From NCBI GenBank assembly GCA_038212375.1, contig JBBQUO010000023.1, positions 1 to 10,139 on the forward strand: a DNA stretch of 10,139 nucleotides. The letters run 5' to 3'. The translations under genes were made by a program, and so were the position numbers. A model generated the notes under the pieces. That model worked only from the letters and a program-made list of their open reading frames with translations. It searched no databases and was not told the origin of the DNA. Position 1 is the first letter of the stretch. Each line of letters opens with the position of its first letter. Of the stretch, positions 1 through 5,660 are shown in pieces. The DNA comes from JBGTNQ01 sp038212375 (GTDB taxonomy: Bacteria > Patescibacteriota > Minisyncoccia > Phycocordibacterales > Zambryskibacteraceae).

Positions 1-639
1 GGAGAAGTCAGAGGTATTCTTCCTCACCAAGAGGTAGAACCTGCTCTCCAAGACATTCTCGACGACAAGCTCACCGAGTTCGGCTCTGAAGCAGAAAGCT
101 ACCAAAAGAAAAGTGCTGATATGAAGATGCTCACTTCACTTCAACGAAAGGCAGAGAAGAGTGAAGACTTTTCCAAAGATGACCTCCGCTTCCTCTATGA
201 AATTGATGCAAAGATTGAAGGATTTGGATATGAAAAAGATCCCCGCATCGCAGAACTGCGAGCGGGAAGAGATGTCAAAACAGATATTTCACTAGTCACA
301 GGATATCCAGAGGAAGCAATTTCAACCACAAAAAAAGAAGCTTTCAGTGGCGATATCCTGTTTCATTATGGAGATCTTGACCTCAGCAGCCTCACCTCAG
401 CAGAAGGTCTGACCCTGCCAGAGTCAGTGGGTGGAAGTCTTGACCTCAGAAGCCTCACCTCCGCAAAAGACCTGACCCTGCCACAGTCATTGGGTGGAAA
501 TCTTTACCTCAGCCGTCTCACCTCCGCAGAAGGTCTGACCTTGCCCGAGTCAGTGAGTGGAGATCTTAACCTCAGCAGCCTCACCTCAGCAGAGAAAAAT
601 GTGTTTCGAACCAAATATCCAACATTGAGCATTATTTAA
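1..639 (+). CDS. 3' end of a repeat protein with LTSAEGL-type 21-residue repeats (partial)
   Basis: The frame is open from the first base and ends at TAA 637-639, so the gene begins outside the window; the ATG at 121 is internal or an alternative start. The first part is charged and probably helical. From base 370 there are three complete 21-residue repeats and a partial fourth, of the type G-x-L-x-L-S-S-L-T-S-A-E-G-L-T-L-P. Leucines recur at fixed places, as in leucine-rich or other beta-solenoid proteins. The protein closes with KYPTLSII. I recall similar repeat proteins in CPR genomes but know no assigned function; the repeat type suggests a binding surface. No signal peptide or catalytic motif is visible in this part. 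Function is unknown. Confidence 0.75.
   Translation, partial: GEVRGILPHQEVEPALQDILDDKLTEFGSEAESYQKKSADMKMLTSLQRKAEKSEDFSKDDLRFLYEIDAKIEGFGYEKDPRIAELRAGRDVKTDISLVTGYPEEAISTTKKEAFSGDILFHYGDLDLSSLTSAEGLTLPESVGGSLDLRSLTSAKDLTLPQSLGGNLYLSRLTSAEGLTLPESVSGDLNLSSLTSAEKNVFRTKYPTLSII
370..594 (+). repeat. 63-bp in-frame tandem repeat, 3.5 copies
   Basis: Units start at 370, 433, 496 and 559 (the last partial), each exactly 63 bp or 21 codons. The copies remain clearly alike at DNA level, which points to recent tandem duplication and possible length variation between strains. Confidence 0.9.
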
Positions 640-656
640 TTTAAAAATACTGAGAA

Positions 657-711
657 AAATACCGAGGCAAAACCTCGGCGGATTTCGTGCCGAGGTTTTG
701 CCTCGGTATTT
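657..711. repeat. Perfect 23-bp inverted repeat with nested CCGAGG/CCTCGG hairpins
   Basis: Bases 657-679 are the exact reverse complement of 689-711, with a 9-nt loop at 680-688. Each arm is itself a small hairpin: CCGAGG 662-667 with CCTCGG 673-678, and CCGAGG 690-695 with CCTCGG 701-706, each with a 5-nt loop. The region can therefore form one long stem or two short ones. No T-run follows on either strand, so an ordinary rho-independent terminator is doubtful. It resembles REP/BIME-like or small palindromic mobile repeats, but this is inference. Confidence 0.9.
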
Positions 712-724
712 CGACTGTGCCCCG

Positions 725-751
725 TTCTGCCGAGGTTGAACCTCGGCAGAA
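725..751. repeat. Perfect 13-bp palindrome with the same CCGAGG/CCTCGG core
   Basis: Bases 725-737 are the exact reverse complement of 739-751 around a single central G. The core CCGAGG (730-735) and CCTCGG (741-746) has the same 11-base register as the two hairpins just upstream, so this is a third unit of the same motif. The flanks differ, which argues for a repeated element rather than one large structure. Confidence 0.9.
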
Positions 752-776
752 GAAATGCTTTTCAAATATTTATATA

Positions 777-805
777 TTGCGATACTATATATGCATATAT
801 ATCAA
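777..805 (+). promoter_or_regulatory. Possible mscL promoter in an AT-rich tract
   Basis: TTGCGA (777-782) lies 17 nt before TATCAA (800-805), about 40 nt before the mscL ATG. A perfect 16-bp palindrome of alternating T and A around GC (786-801) sits within the spacer. The tract offers other -10-like boxes, for example TACTAT 783-788, so the exact promoter is uncertain. Confidence 0.3.
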
Positions 806-844
806 TCACGCAGTGCTCAAATGTAAAAATTTCAATAAGGTAAT

Positions 845-1258
845 ATGAAAAACACAATGTCCGGATTCAAAGAATTTATTATGAGGGGGAATGTCGTTGA
901 CCTTGCGGTCGGTGTCGTGATCGGTGCCGCGTTTGGGACTCTCGTAACATCATTAGTCGCTGACATCCTGACTCCGCTTATTAGTGCAATCGCAAAGTTG
1001 CCGGATTTTTCCAGTCTCTTTTTTACCATACACGGAAGTAAGTTTATGTATGGTAATTTTGTGAACGCCCTCATTTCTTTTGGTATTATAGCTGCGTCAA
1101 TTTATTTCTTTGTTGTGCTACCTATCAATTCACTCATCGCTCGGATGAAGCGTGGGGAAGTAGAGGCAGATCCTACAACAAAAAAATGTGCAGAATGCGT
1201 GAGCGATATTCCACTTTCTGCAAAACGATGCGCACATTGCACCCAGGTAGTGCAATAG
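845..1258 (+). CDS. mscL: Large-conductance mechanosensitive channel MscL with C-terminal zinc ribbon
   Basis: This 137-aa protein is a pentameric inner-membrane channel of the MscL family, which opens under membrane tension and releases solutes during osmotic downshock. The N-terminus GFKEFIMRGNVVDLAVGVVI is the family hallmark. TM1 spans about residues 15-46 and TM2 about 72-95, with a short periplasmic loop between. After the cytoplasmic helix there is a CxxC-x10-CxxC zinc-ribbon-like tail (C115, C118, C129, C132), seen in some MscL proteins but absent from the E. coli form. The first ATG (845) is preferred over the one at 857 because AAGG (837-840) lies just before it. The gene stands alone between the palindrome cluster and a hairpin. 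Confidence 0.95.
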   Translation: MKNTMSGFKEFIMRGNVVDLAVGVVIGAAFGTLVTSLVADILTPLISAIAKLPDFSSLFFTIHGSKFMYGNFVNALISFGIIAASIYFFVVLPINSLIARMKRGEVEADPTTKKCAECVSDIPLSAKRCAHCTQVVQ

Positions 1259-1297
1259 CAGGCACATACGTATAAGATTTCTCTCAATTTACAAACA

Positions 1298-1324
1298 AAG
1301 AGTCCGTGCAATGCGCGGACTCTT
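1298..1324 (+). terminator. Stem-loop after mscL, possible weak terminator
   Basis: AAGAGTCCG (1298-1306) pairs exactly with CGGACTCTT (1316-1324) around a 9-nt loop, 40 nt after the mscL stop. Only a poor T-rich tail follows, so termination would be weak. Confidence 0.45.
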
Positions 1325-1345
1325 GTATATCCATTCCTCTTGAGT

Positions 1346-1636
1346 TTAAGGAGAATTCTGATCTTGGAACTTCCCCGCACGCTTTTTTCTGAGAGAAAAT
1401 GCACGACAGTTTTGCTCAAATTGACATTGAGTAAGTGTGATCTGATAGATCAGTACCTTCTCAGGAAGCAAGAGTGCAAGCTTGTTATCTACTTCGTGAC
1501 ACAGCTCGTTGTTGTATGTATCTCGCCAGCTTCGGATTCCATTTCTGAGACGCATAACTTCACGACGAAGTTATGCATGAGTCATCGTTTTTACGTCAGA
1601 GTCTTGCCGACGAGAACGTGCGCGGACTGCGATCAT
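1346..1636 (-). pseudogene. Possible gene remnant: one frame broken by a single TAA
   Basis: On the minus strand a frame starting at ATG 1636 (or an in-frame ATG 12 bases upstream, at 1648) has GGAG before the first ATG. It runs 21 codons to TAA (1573-1571), continues in the same frame through ATG 1555 and ends at TAA 1346-1348. The codons (GCA, CGT, CTC, GAA, GTA) resemble those of secure genes here, whereas the overlapping plus-strand frame gives an unusual Cys/His-rich product with many rare codons. I recognise no family; the stretch RDTYNNE recalls the C-terminal part of some transposase integrase cores, but this is weak. It may be a decayed gene, two small genes, or chance. Confidence 0.25.
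1552..1576. repeat. Perfect 10-bp hairpin with 5-nt loop
   Basis: GCATAACTTC (1552-1561) is the exact reverse complement of GAAGTTATGC (1567-1576) around ACGAC. It lies in the gene-poor stretch 1259-1740, and on the minus strand it contains the TAA that breaks the possible remnant. There is no adjacent T-run, so it is more likely a regulatory or repeat structure than a terminator. Confidence 0.75.
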
Positions 1637-1717
1637 GGCATTCTCCATATAAGAAGGGAAAGATTCTCGTTCCACAAAACAATCTACTCTGCTTACACAA
1701 AATTGCAAATTAATGAG

Positions 1718-1723
1718 TATAAT
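1718..1723 (+). promoter_or_regulatory. Consensus -10 box before the ABC permease
   Basis: TATAAT is followed by 17 nt and then the ATG at 1741, predicting a leader of only about 10 nt with no Shine-Dalgarno. A -35 at standard spacing is not obvious; CTTACA (1692-1697) lies 20 nt upstream. A five-codon frame (ATG 1727) ends at a TGA overlapping the permease start as ATGA. Confidence 0.5.
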
Positions 1724-1740
1724 AGAATGAACATAATTCT

Positions 1741-2466
1741 ATGATTCACACCGCGCAAGGAATGCACATTTATAAGAAGCGTCATCATAGGCTTATATCG
1801 CTCGGAGTACTTTTGGTACCGCTCATCATGATCATTATTCTTGGCGGAGTCACAAAAGTAGGAGGTCTCGACATTTTGGCTGCCATTGGTCTCTCGCTCT
1901 TCAGACTTGTTGTTGCATATGGAATTTCTCTTGTAATTGGAATAGCCCTTGCTATTGGATTTGGTGGAAGTAGATTTGGTGATTCAGTGATACCAATCTT
2001 TGACGTTTTGCAAAATGTTCCGTCGTTTGCATTGATCCCTGTTTTTGCGATATTTCTTGGTTATACCAATACGATGGCTATTGCGTTTGCAGCAACATCT
2101 ATTGTTTGGCCTATTCTTTTTTATGTTCTTACTGCGATCAAAACTGCACGTACTGATCTCAATGAAGCTTCACTCATCTTCGGTGCTACTGGATGGAAGC
2201 GTATTGTGTATTATTATCTTCCACTTTCATTTCCCGCCATTATAACCGGTTCTATTGTTGGAATTTCTATTGGCTGGGAAGCTGTCATTGGAATAGAGAT
2301 CATCGGCCTCACGAGTGGCATTGGAGTATTTCTCAACAAAGCGAGTGTGAATGGACAGACGTCACTTCTTTCTGCGGGAGTACTTGGTATCTTGCTTCTC
2401 GTCTTTACTATCAACAAAGCGATATGGGTACCACTACTTCATAGAACAAAATATTATGGCGAATAA
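1741..2466 (+). CDS. ABC transporter permease, NitT/TauT (SsuC/TauC)-like
   Basis: This 241-aa membrane protein of the binding-protein-dependent transport permease type forms the channel of an ABC importer. About five or six hydrophobic segments are visible, the first near residues 19-36. The segment VPSFALIPVFAIFLG (93-107) and the cytoplasmic EAA-type loop starting at E142 (EASLIFGATGWKRI) fit the nitrate/sulfonate/taurine branch; the loop docks the ATPase. The ATPase gene overlaps the last 11 bases, so the two are co-translated. No substrate-binding protein is in the window. Substrate is unknown. ATG 1741 is chosen because the next in-frame ATG (1762) has AAGGA directly abutting it, too close to act as a ribosome site. 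Confidence 0.88.
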   Translation: MIHTAQGMHIYKKRHHRLISLGVLLVPLIMIIILGGVTKVGGLDILAAIGLSLFRLVVAYGISLVIGIALAIGFGGSRFGDSVIPIFDVLQNVPSFALIPVFAIFLGYTNTMAIAFAATSIVWPILFYVLTAIKTARTDLNEASLIFGATGWKRIVYYYLPLSFPAIITGSIVGISIGWEAVIGIEIIGLTSGIGVFLNKASVNGQTSLLSAGVLGILLLVFTINKAIWVPLLHRTKYYGE

Positions 2467-3190
2467 GATTCTTTCAATTCATAATCTCTCGTTTAAATAT
2501 GCGAGTGAGCCGGGAAAAAAGAAAACCGAAGTAATGCGCTCGGTATCATTCGACGTTATCGAAGGCGAATTTACGTGCATTGTTGGACCTTCGGGATGTG
2601 GAAAGTCTACACTTCTCCGCATGATACTCGACCTGCTTCCAATTCAGTCTGGAATGGTAGAGCGCGGTTTTAAGCATGGATCATTTGTTTTTCAAAACTT
2701 CGCACTATTCCCATGGCTAACGGTGCATAAAAACGTAGAATTCGGCCTAAAAATGAAAGGGGTAAATGAGCATGAACGTGCTCGTATCGTGCATGAAAAG
2801 CTAGGTGAAGTCGGACTCCATGATCTCGGACATCGGTATCCGAAGGAGCTTTCCGGTGGCCAGCGTCAGCGTGTTGGTATTGCAAGAGCTCTCGCGGTCA
2901 ACCCCGATATTTTGCTTTTAGATGAGCCGTTCTCGAGTCTTGATAGTCTTACTGCTGGAACACTGAAAGACGATATTTTGAGGCTCTGGGAAAAATATAA
3001 AATGACTGTAGTCATGGTGACCCATTTGATCCCCGAAGCAGTAGAGCTTGCAGATAAGATTGTTGTGCTGTCACAGAAACCAAGTATCGTAAAATCTACC
3101 ACCACGATAACGCTTGCTCGTCCTCGAAACAATAGAAGTGCAAATTTCTTCACACTTGCAGATAGTATTACCGCACAGATCGACAAATAG
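2456..3190 (+). CDS. ABC transporter ATP-binding protein, NitT/TauT (SsuB/TauB)-like
   Basis: This 244-aa cytoplasmic ATPase powers the permease encoded just upstream. All motifs are intact: Walker A GPSGCGKS (44-51), Q-loop Q80 in FVFQNFALFPW, signature LSGGQ (132-136), Walker B ILLLDEP (152-158), D-loop SSLD (160-163) and switch histidine H190. The order and the FQ..ALFPW form are typical of nitrate/sulfonate/taurine importers. ATG 2456 overlaps the permease stop by 11 nt. It starts the natural domain (MANKILSIHNLSFKY), whereas the longer open frame from 2351 would add an extension read from permease codons in another frame. The stop codon TAG 3188-3190 abuts the stop of the convergent gene with no base between. 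Confidence 0.93.
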   Translation: MANKILSIHNLSFKYASEPGKKKTEVMRSVSFDVIEGEFTCIVGPSGCGKSTLLRMILDLLPIQSGMVERGFKHGSFVFQNFALFPWLTVHKNVEFGLKMKGVNEHERARIVHEKLGEVGLHDLGHRYPKELSGGQRQRVGIARALAVNPDILLLDEPFSSLDSLTAGTLKDDILRLWEKYKMTVVMVTHLIPEAVELADKIVVLSQKPSIVKSTTTITLARPRNNRSANFFTLADSITAQIDK

Positions 3191-3664
3191 TTATTTCAGA
3201 GAATTTCCGAGTTGTATAATTACTTTCGCGATCACATTTTTTTCAACCGCAATATCAGTAGGTTCTGTGCTCGGCATCGGATCATTTGAAACAGCATTCA
3301 GTTCGTAACTTCCGGGTTCAAGGAGCAAGAAGAATCTCCCATTCTCACGAATCTTTGTTGTAGTAACTGGTTTTCCTTTCGAAGTTCTTACAGAGATAAA
3401 TCCTTTGAATGGCTCATTTGCAATCATCGCAGAACCAAAGATTCCTGACCCAGCATTTGTTTTGGAATTTGAAGGACTTGCAACCATAGGTTCGATGCCG
3501 TCTCGATCTATTGGTATTGTTTGTACCCCAGCACTCTTAAGTGCGTCCTTTGTTTGTTCGTATTGTTTGCCAATATAAAATGTGAGAGCGGGTACCACAA
3601 ATATAAAGAATAATGCAGCAAGCAGTTTGGAATACCAAGTTACTTTGTTCCAGATAATGTTCAT
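3191..3664 (-). CDS. Membrane-anchored protein with a C-terminal beta-sandwich-like domain
   Basis: This 157-aa protein has one N-terminal membrane segment (about residues 12-31), then a Ser/Asn-rich linker. The C-terminal domain (about 85-155) includes KGFISVRTSKGKPVTTTKI and FFLLLEPGSYELNAVS. That pattern (extra-cytoplasmic strand, G-x-F, LxPGxYxL) resembles carboxypeptidase-regulatory-like or transthyretin-like beta domains. The domain would face outside; function is unknown. The ATG lies 7 nt after the stop of the acidic small gene, so the two are probably co-transcribed. No clear Shine-Dalgarno is seen; TAATAA lies 4 nt before the ATG. Confidence 0.8.
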   Translation of the reverse strand: MNIIWNKVTWYSKLLAALFFIFVVPALTFYIGKQYEQTKDALKSAGVQTIPIDRDGIEPMVASPSNSKTNAGSGIFGSAMIANEPFKGFISVRTSKGKPVTTTKIRENGRFFLLLEPGSYELNAVSNDPMPSTEPTDIAVEKNVIAKVIIQLGNSLK

Positions 3665-3671
3665 GGATTTA

Positions 3672-3821
3672 TTACATGTCGCTACTCATTTCAGACTCCT
3701 CCTCTTCGTCTTGAGGGGTTATTTTGTCACCAATTTCTACACCTTCTGAACTTAATTGCTTTCTGAGTGTCTCTTCATCTTGCTCAGCATCATCATGTGA
3801 AAAAGTATTCTGATCATCCAT
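3672..3821 (-). CDS. Small acidic protein of unknown function (49 aa)
   Basis: The frame starts at ATG 3821 (MDDQNTFSHDDAEQDEE) and ends at TAA 3674-3672. Eighteen of 49 residues are Asp or Glu against three Lys/Arg, giving a net charge near -15, with no hydrophobic segment. I recognise no family. Support comes from the tight link to the next gene (7 nt), a -10-like box 9 nt before the ATG, and codons like those of neighbouring genes. It is likely cytoplasmic and disordered; a partner role for the downstream membrane protein is only a guess. Confidence 0.6.
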   Translation of the reverse strand: MDDQNTFSHDDAEQDEETLRKQLSSEGVEIGDKITPQDEEEESEMSSDM

Positions 3822-3830
3822 AGATAGATT

Positions 3831-3836
3831 GTTATA
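3831..3836 (-). promoter_or_regulatory. -10 box (TATAAC) for the acidic small gene
   Basis: On the minus strand TATAAC is followed by 9 nt and then the ATG at 3821. A transcript would start within about 3 nt of the start codon. No strong -35 was found; TTAATC lies 16 nt upstream. Confidence 0.45.
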
Positions 3837-3897
3837 GTAAGTAATGTACTAAGATTAATTGTAACGTCTTTATGCTCTTACTCAAAGCATCCGACAG

Positions 3898-4059
3898 TTA
3901 GTAACTTCCTAATCGATAGCCTCCCCAAATTCCTACCATTCCTCCGACAGCACTGAGGATCACTGAACTCATAGAAAGTGCGCTTCCTCCCCAGAGCAAC
4001 GGAATCATTCCGCCGATAGTGGAGCCAACTCCAAGGCCAATCCATACGAGAGATTTCAT
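3898..4059 (-). CDS. Small glycine-rich membrane protein (53 aa)
   Basis: The product starts MKSLVWIGLGVGSTIGGMIP and has two hydrophobic segments (about residues 4-23 and 28-48) rich in Gly and Ser, ending YRLGSY. Small two-segment proteins of this kind are common in CPR and other bacteria, with no known function. An ATG at 4065 would add two residues. The ATG at 4059 is preferred because a TATACT box then sits exactly 6 nt upstream, the spacing seen at neighbouring genes; from 4065 the box would abut the start codon. It lies upstream of the acidic gene on the same strand (76 nt gap). Confidence 0.72.
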   Translation of the reverse strand: MKSLVWIGLGVGSTIGGMIPLLWGGSALSMSSVILSAVGGMVGIWGGYRLGSY

Positions 4060-4065
4060 CTGCAT

Positions 4066-4071
4066 AGTATA
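4066..4071 (-). promoter_or_regulatory. -10 box (TATACT) for the small membrane protein gene
   Basis: On the minus strand TATACT is separated by 6 nt from the ATG at 4059, so a transcript would begin at or next to the start codon. The -35 region is weak. Confidence 0.5.
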
Positions 4072-4089
4072 TCAAAAGGTGAAACCACT

Positions 4090-4118
4090 TTGCATTTTTG
4101 GTCCGTGTCTTCTAGTAT
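4090..4118 (+). promoter_or_regulatory. Promoter of the DUF5652-like gene
   Basis: TTGCAT (4090-4095), a 17-nt spacer and TAGTAT (4113-4118) are followed by 6 nt and the ATG at 4125. This predicts a leaderless transcript. It is divergent from the promoter at 4066-4071. Confidence 0.5.
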
Positions 4119-4124
4119 AGACGG

Positions 4125-4394
4125 ATGCAACTGAATGACCTCCACCAACTCGCAATTCTTATGGGTGTTTCAGACAAAAACGCGCTCTTTATCGTGACTA
4201 TCATTCTTCTATGGTCTCTCTATTGGAAGTGGCGTTCGCTCTGGATAGCTTCTGAGCATAAAGATAAGGTTTGGTTCACAGTACTTCTCATTGCAAATAC
4301 CGTTGGTATTCTCGATATGGCATACATCTATCTTCTCGCAAAGCCCGGTGACGAAGAGTACGAAGCTGTCGATGTAAAAAACAGGTTAGAGTAG
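4125..4394 (+). CDS. Small membrane protein, DUF5652-like
   Basis: This 89-aa protein has two predicted membrane segments (about residues 20-36 and 50-70). LLWSLYWKWRSLWIASEHKD followed by KVWFTVLLIANTVGILDMAY fits, from memory, the DUF5652 family common in CPR: a tryptophan-rich first segment, then charged residues, then KxWF..LLI.NT.GI. The C-terminus is acidic and cytoplasmic or external. Function is unknown. It starts at an ATG with no Shine-Dalgarno and converges on the DedA gene, with the last 9 nt shared by both. Confidence 0.82.
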   Translation: MQLNDLHQLAILMGVSDKNALFIVTIILLWSLYWKWRSLWIASEHKDKVWFTVLLIANTVGILDMAYIYLLAKPGDEEYEAVDVKNRLE

Positions 4395-4400
4395 TTTTTT
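4376..4400. terminator. Possible two-way terminator in the overlap of convergent genes
   Basis: AAAAAAC (4376-4382) pairs with GTTTTTT (4394-4400) across the shared gene ends, and a long T-rich run continues on the plus strand. The stem is almost all A/T and thus weak; it could help end transcription in both directions. Confidence 0.25.
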
Positions 4401-4988
4401 CTTTTTTAGAAATTCAAGAATAAGCGGAACAATTGAGGCAAAAATAATGAGGAGGATAATTGGCAGAATATATTTTTCTATTCCTGGAACTTTTGTGCCA
4501 AGAAAAAATCCAAGCCAAGCTACTCCAGCTCCCCAGAGAAGTGCTCCAAGAATGTTGTATCGAAGAAAAACTTTGTATCTCATACTTCCGACGCCAGCAA
4601 GTATCGGTGCGAATGTTCTAATAATAGGTACAAAGCGCCCTAGCACTACCGCCTTCGGTCCATGTTTTTCATAAAACTCCTGCGTTTCAACAAGGTATTT
4701 TTTCTTAAAAAAAAGTGAATCTTCTCGATTAAAAATCTTTGGTCCGATTTTACTGCCGAACCAGTACCCCACGTTGTCACCGAGTATTGCAGCTATCGAA
4801 AGTGCTGGTATGAGGATCCAGATACTAAATAGACCTTGAGACGCAAGTAATCCTGCAGTAAAGAGAAGGCTGCCACCAGGTAGAAAAAAACCAAAAAAGA
4901 CTCCAGACTCAATAAAAATAATAAGAAATAGGCCTATATATCCGACCTGGGTAACTAGATTTATAATGTTGATGTGAAATATGTCCAT
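4386..4988 (-). CDS. DedA-family membrane protein (VTT/SNARE-associated domain)
   Basis: This 200-aa polytopic inner-membrane protein has family features in order: E27 in FIESGVFFGFFLPGGSLL (re-entrant loop), GDN (70-72), and GRFVPIIRTFAPILAG (117-132) with the conserved arginines R118 and R124, then two or three C-terminal membrane segments and a lysine-rich tail. DedA proteins are linked to lipid-carrier recycling, membrane homeostasis and proton-coupled transport; the substrate here cannot be told. Length matches the family (about 200 aa). The ATG has TATACT 8 nt upstream and no Shine-Dalgarno. Its 3' end overlaps the convergent gene by 9 nt. Confidence 0.92.
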   Translation of the reverse strand: MDIFHINIINLVTQVGYIGLFLIIFIESGVFFGFFLPGGSLLFTAGLLASQGLFSIWILIPALSIAAILGDNVGYWFGSKIGPKIFNREDSLFFKKKYLVETQEFYEKHGPKAVVLGRFVPIIRTFAPILAGVGSMRYKVFLRYNILGALLWGAGVAWLGFFLGTKVPGIEKYILPIILLIIFASIVPLILEFLKKKKLL

Positions 4989-4996
4989 AGAATTTT

Positions 4997-5002
4997 AGTA
5001 TA
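4997..5002 (-). promoter_or_regulatory. -10 box (TATACT) for the DedA gene
   Basis: On the minus strand TATACT is followed by 8 nt and the ATG at 4988, again predicting a leaderless or nearly leaderless transcript. No convincing -35. Confidence 0.5.
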
Positions 5003-5095
5003 CCGTGCCCGAAAAGGAATCACTATACGACATATATTCTCTATAGGTAAAAGTTTGTTTAGAACAAAGATCTTTCACTCTTTTGAAATTCTCGA

Positions 5096-5101
5096 TACAC
5101 T
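5096..5101 (+). promoter_or_regulatory. -10 box (TACACT) for the PLD/OB gene pair
   Basis: TACACT is followed by 6 nt and the ATG at 5108. The -35 is weak (CTTTCA at 5072-5077, 18-nt spacer). Confidence 0.42.
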
Positions 5102-5107
5102 TATTCT

Positions 5108-5659
5108 ATGAATGAATCACAGGAAAAAAACGGTTTGAAAGGGTCCTTCGCTATCGTTGTTCTCGTAGGACTCTTACTTATTGCAGGAACTCATATCGTA
5201 ACTACCTATTTTTACAATGCACAGTTCAAGGTGTTTTATAGTCTCGACGCGCATGAAAATGATAAACAAGTAGTGTCAGTGATCGATCATGCAAACCGCT
5301 ATGTCTATTTTGCAATATATTATTTTTCGATGGATGACATTGCTGATGCTCTCGTGCGCGCGAAAGAGCGAGGTCTTACTGTCTGGGGGATTATGGATCG
5401 CGAGGGGTCAATGAGTGCAAACAAATCAGTGCTCGAAAAATTGAGAGAAGCAGGTATTCCTGTTGAAGTGCAAAAACATGCAGATGGCATTATGCATATT
5501 AAGGCAGTAGTGACTGATAAAGCGTATGCATCGGGAAGTTACAACTGGACGGGAAGTGCGACCAATGTAAATGATGAGGTGCTCGAAGTGGGGACCAATG
5601 GCTCCGTTCACGATCAATACTTTGTGATATTGAAAAAGGTTCTTGAAGCAAATAAATAA
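5108..5659 (+). CDS. Membrane-anchored phospholipase-D-fold protein, probable Nuc-like nuclease
   Basis: This 183-aa protein has an N-terminal membrane segment (about residues 12-33), then a single PLD domain. The HKD motif is complete: H130-x-K132-x4-D137, followed by GSYNWT (143-148) and N155/E157, as in Nuc-type nucleases. Single-HKD proteins act as dimers and cleave phosphodiester bonds, in DNA, RNA or lipid, without a metal. The N-terminus has a short charged cytoplasmic part, so the catalytic domain would lie outside the membrane. The next gene follows after 1 nt and encodes an OB-fold protein with the same anchor type, which favours nucleic acid over lipid as substrate. This is inference. 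Confidence 0.88.
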   Translation: MNESQEKNGLKGSFAIVVLVGLLLIAGTHIVTTYFYNAQFKVFYSLDAHENDKQVVSVIDHANRYVYFAIYYFSMDDIADALVRAKERGLTVWGIMDREGSMSANKSVLEKLREAGIPVEVQKHADGIMHIKAVVTDKAYASGSYNWTGSATNVNDEVLEVGTNGSVHDQYFVILKKVLEANK

Positions 5660-5660
5660 G

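Noticed and set aside
370..594. CRISPR array
   Set aside because: The repeats are contiguous, in frame and without spacers; they encode a protein repeat.
657..711. Rho-independent terminator for the first gene
   Set aside because: The stem is perfect but no T-run follows on either strand, and the nested repeat structure fits a repeat element better.
832..1074. Antisense frame over mscL
   Set aside because: It is complementary to a strongly conserved gene and has no features of its own.
1340..1744. Plus-strand open frame of 134 codons ending in an ATGA overlap with the permease
   Set aside because: It starts at TTG, its product is rich in Cys, His and rare codons with no domain pattern, and it contains the permease -10 box. 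The ATGA overlap alone is not enough.
3878..4075. Minus-strand open frame of 65 codons
   Set aside because: It is a shadow of the small glycine-rich membrane protein read in another frame, and the product lacks the ordered hydrophobic segments of that protein.
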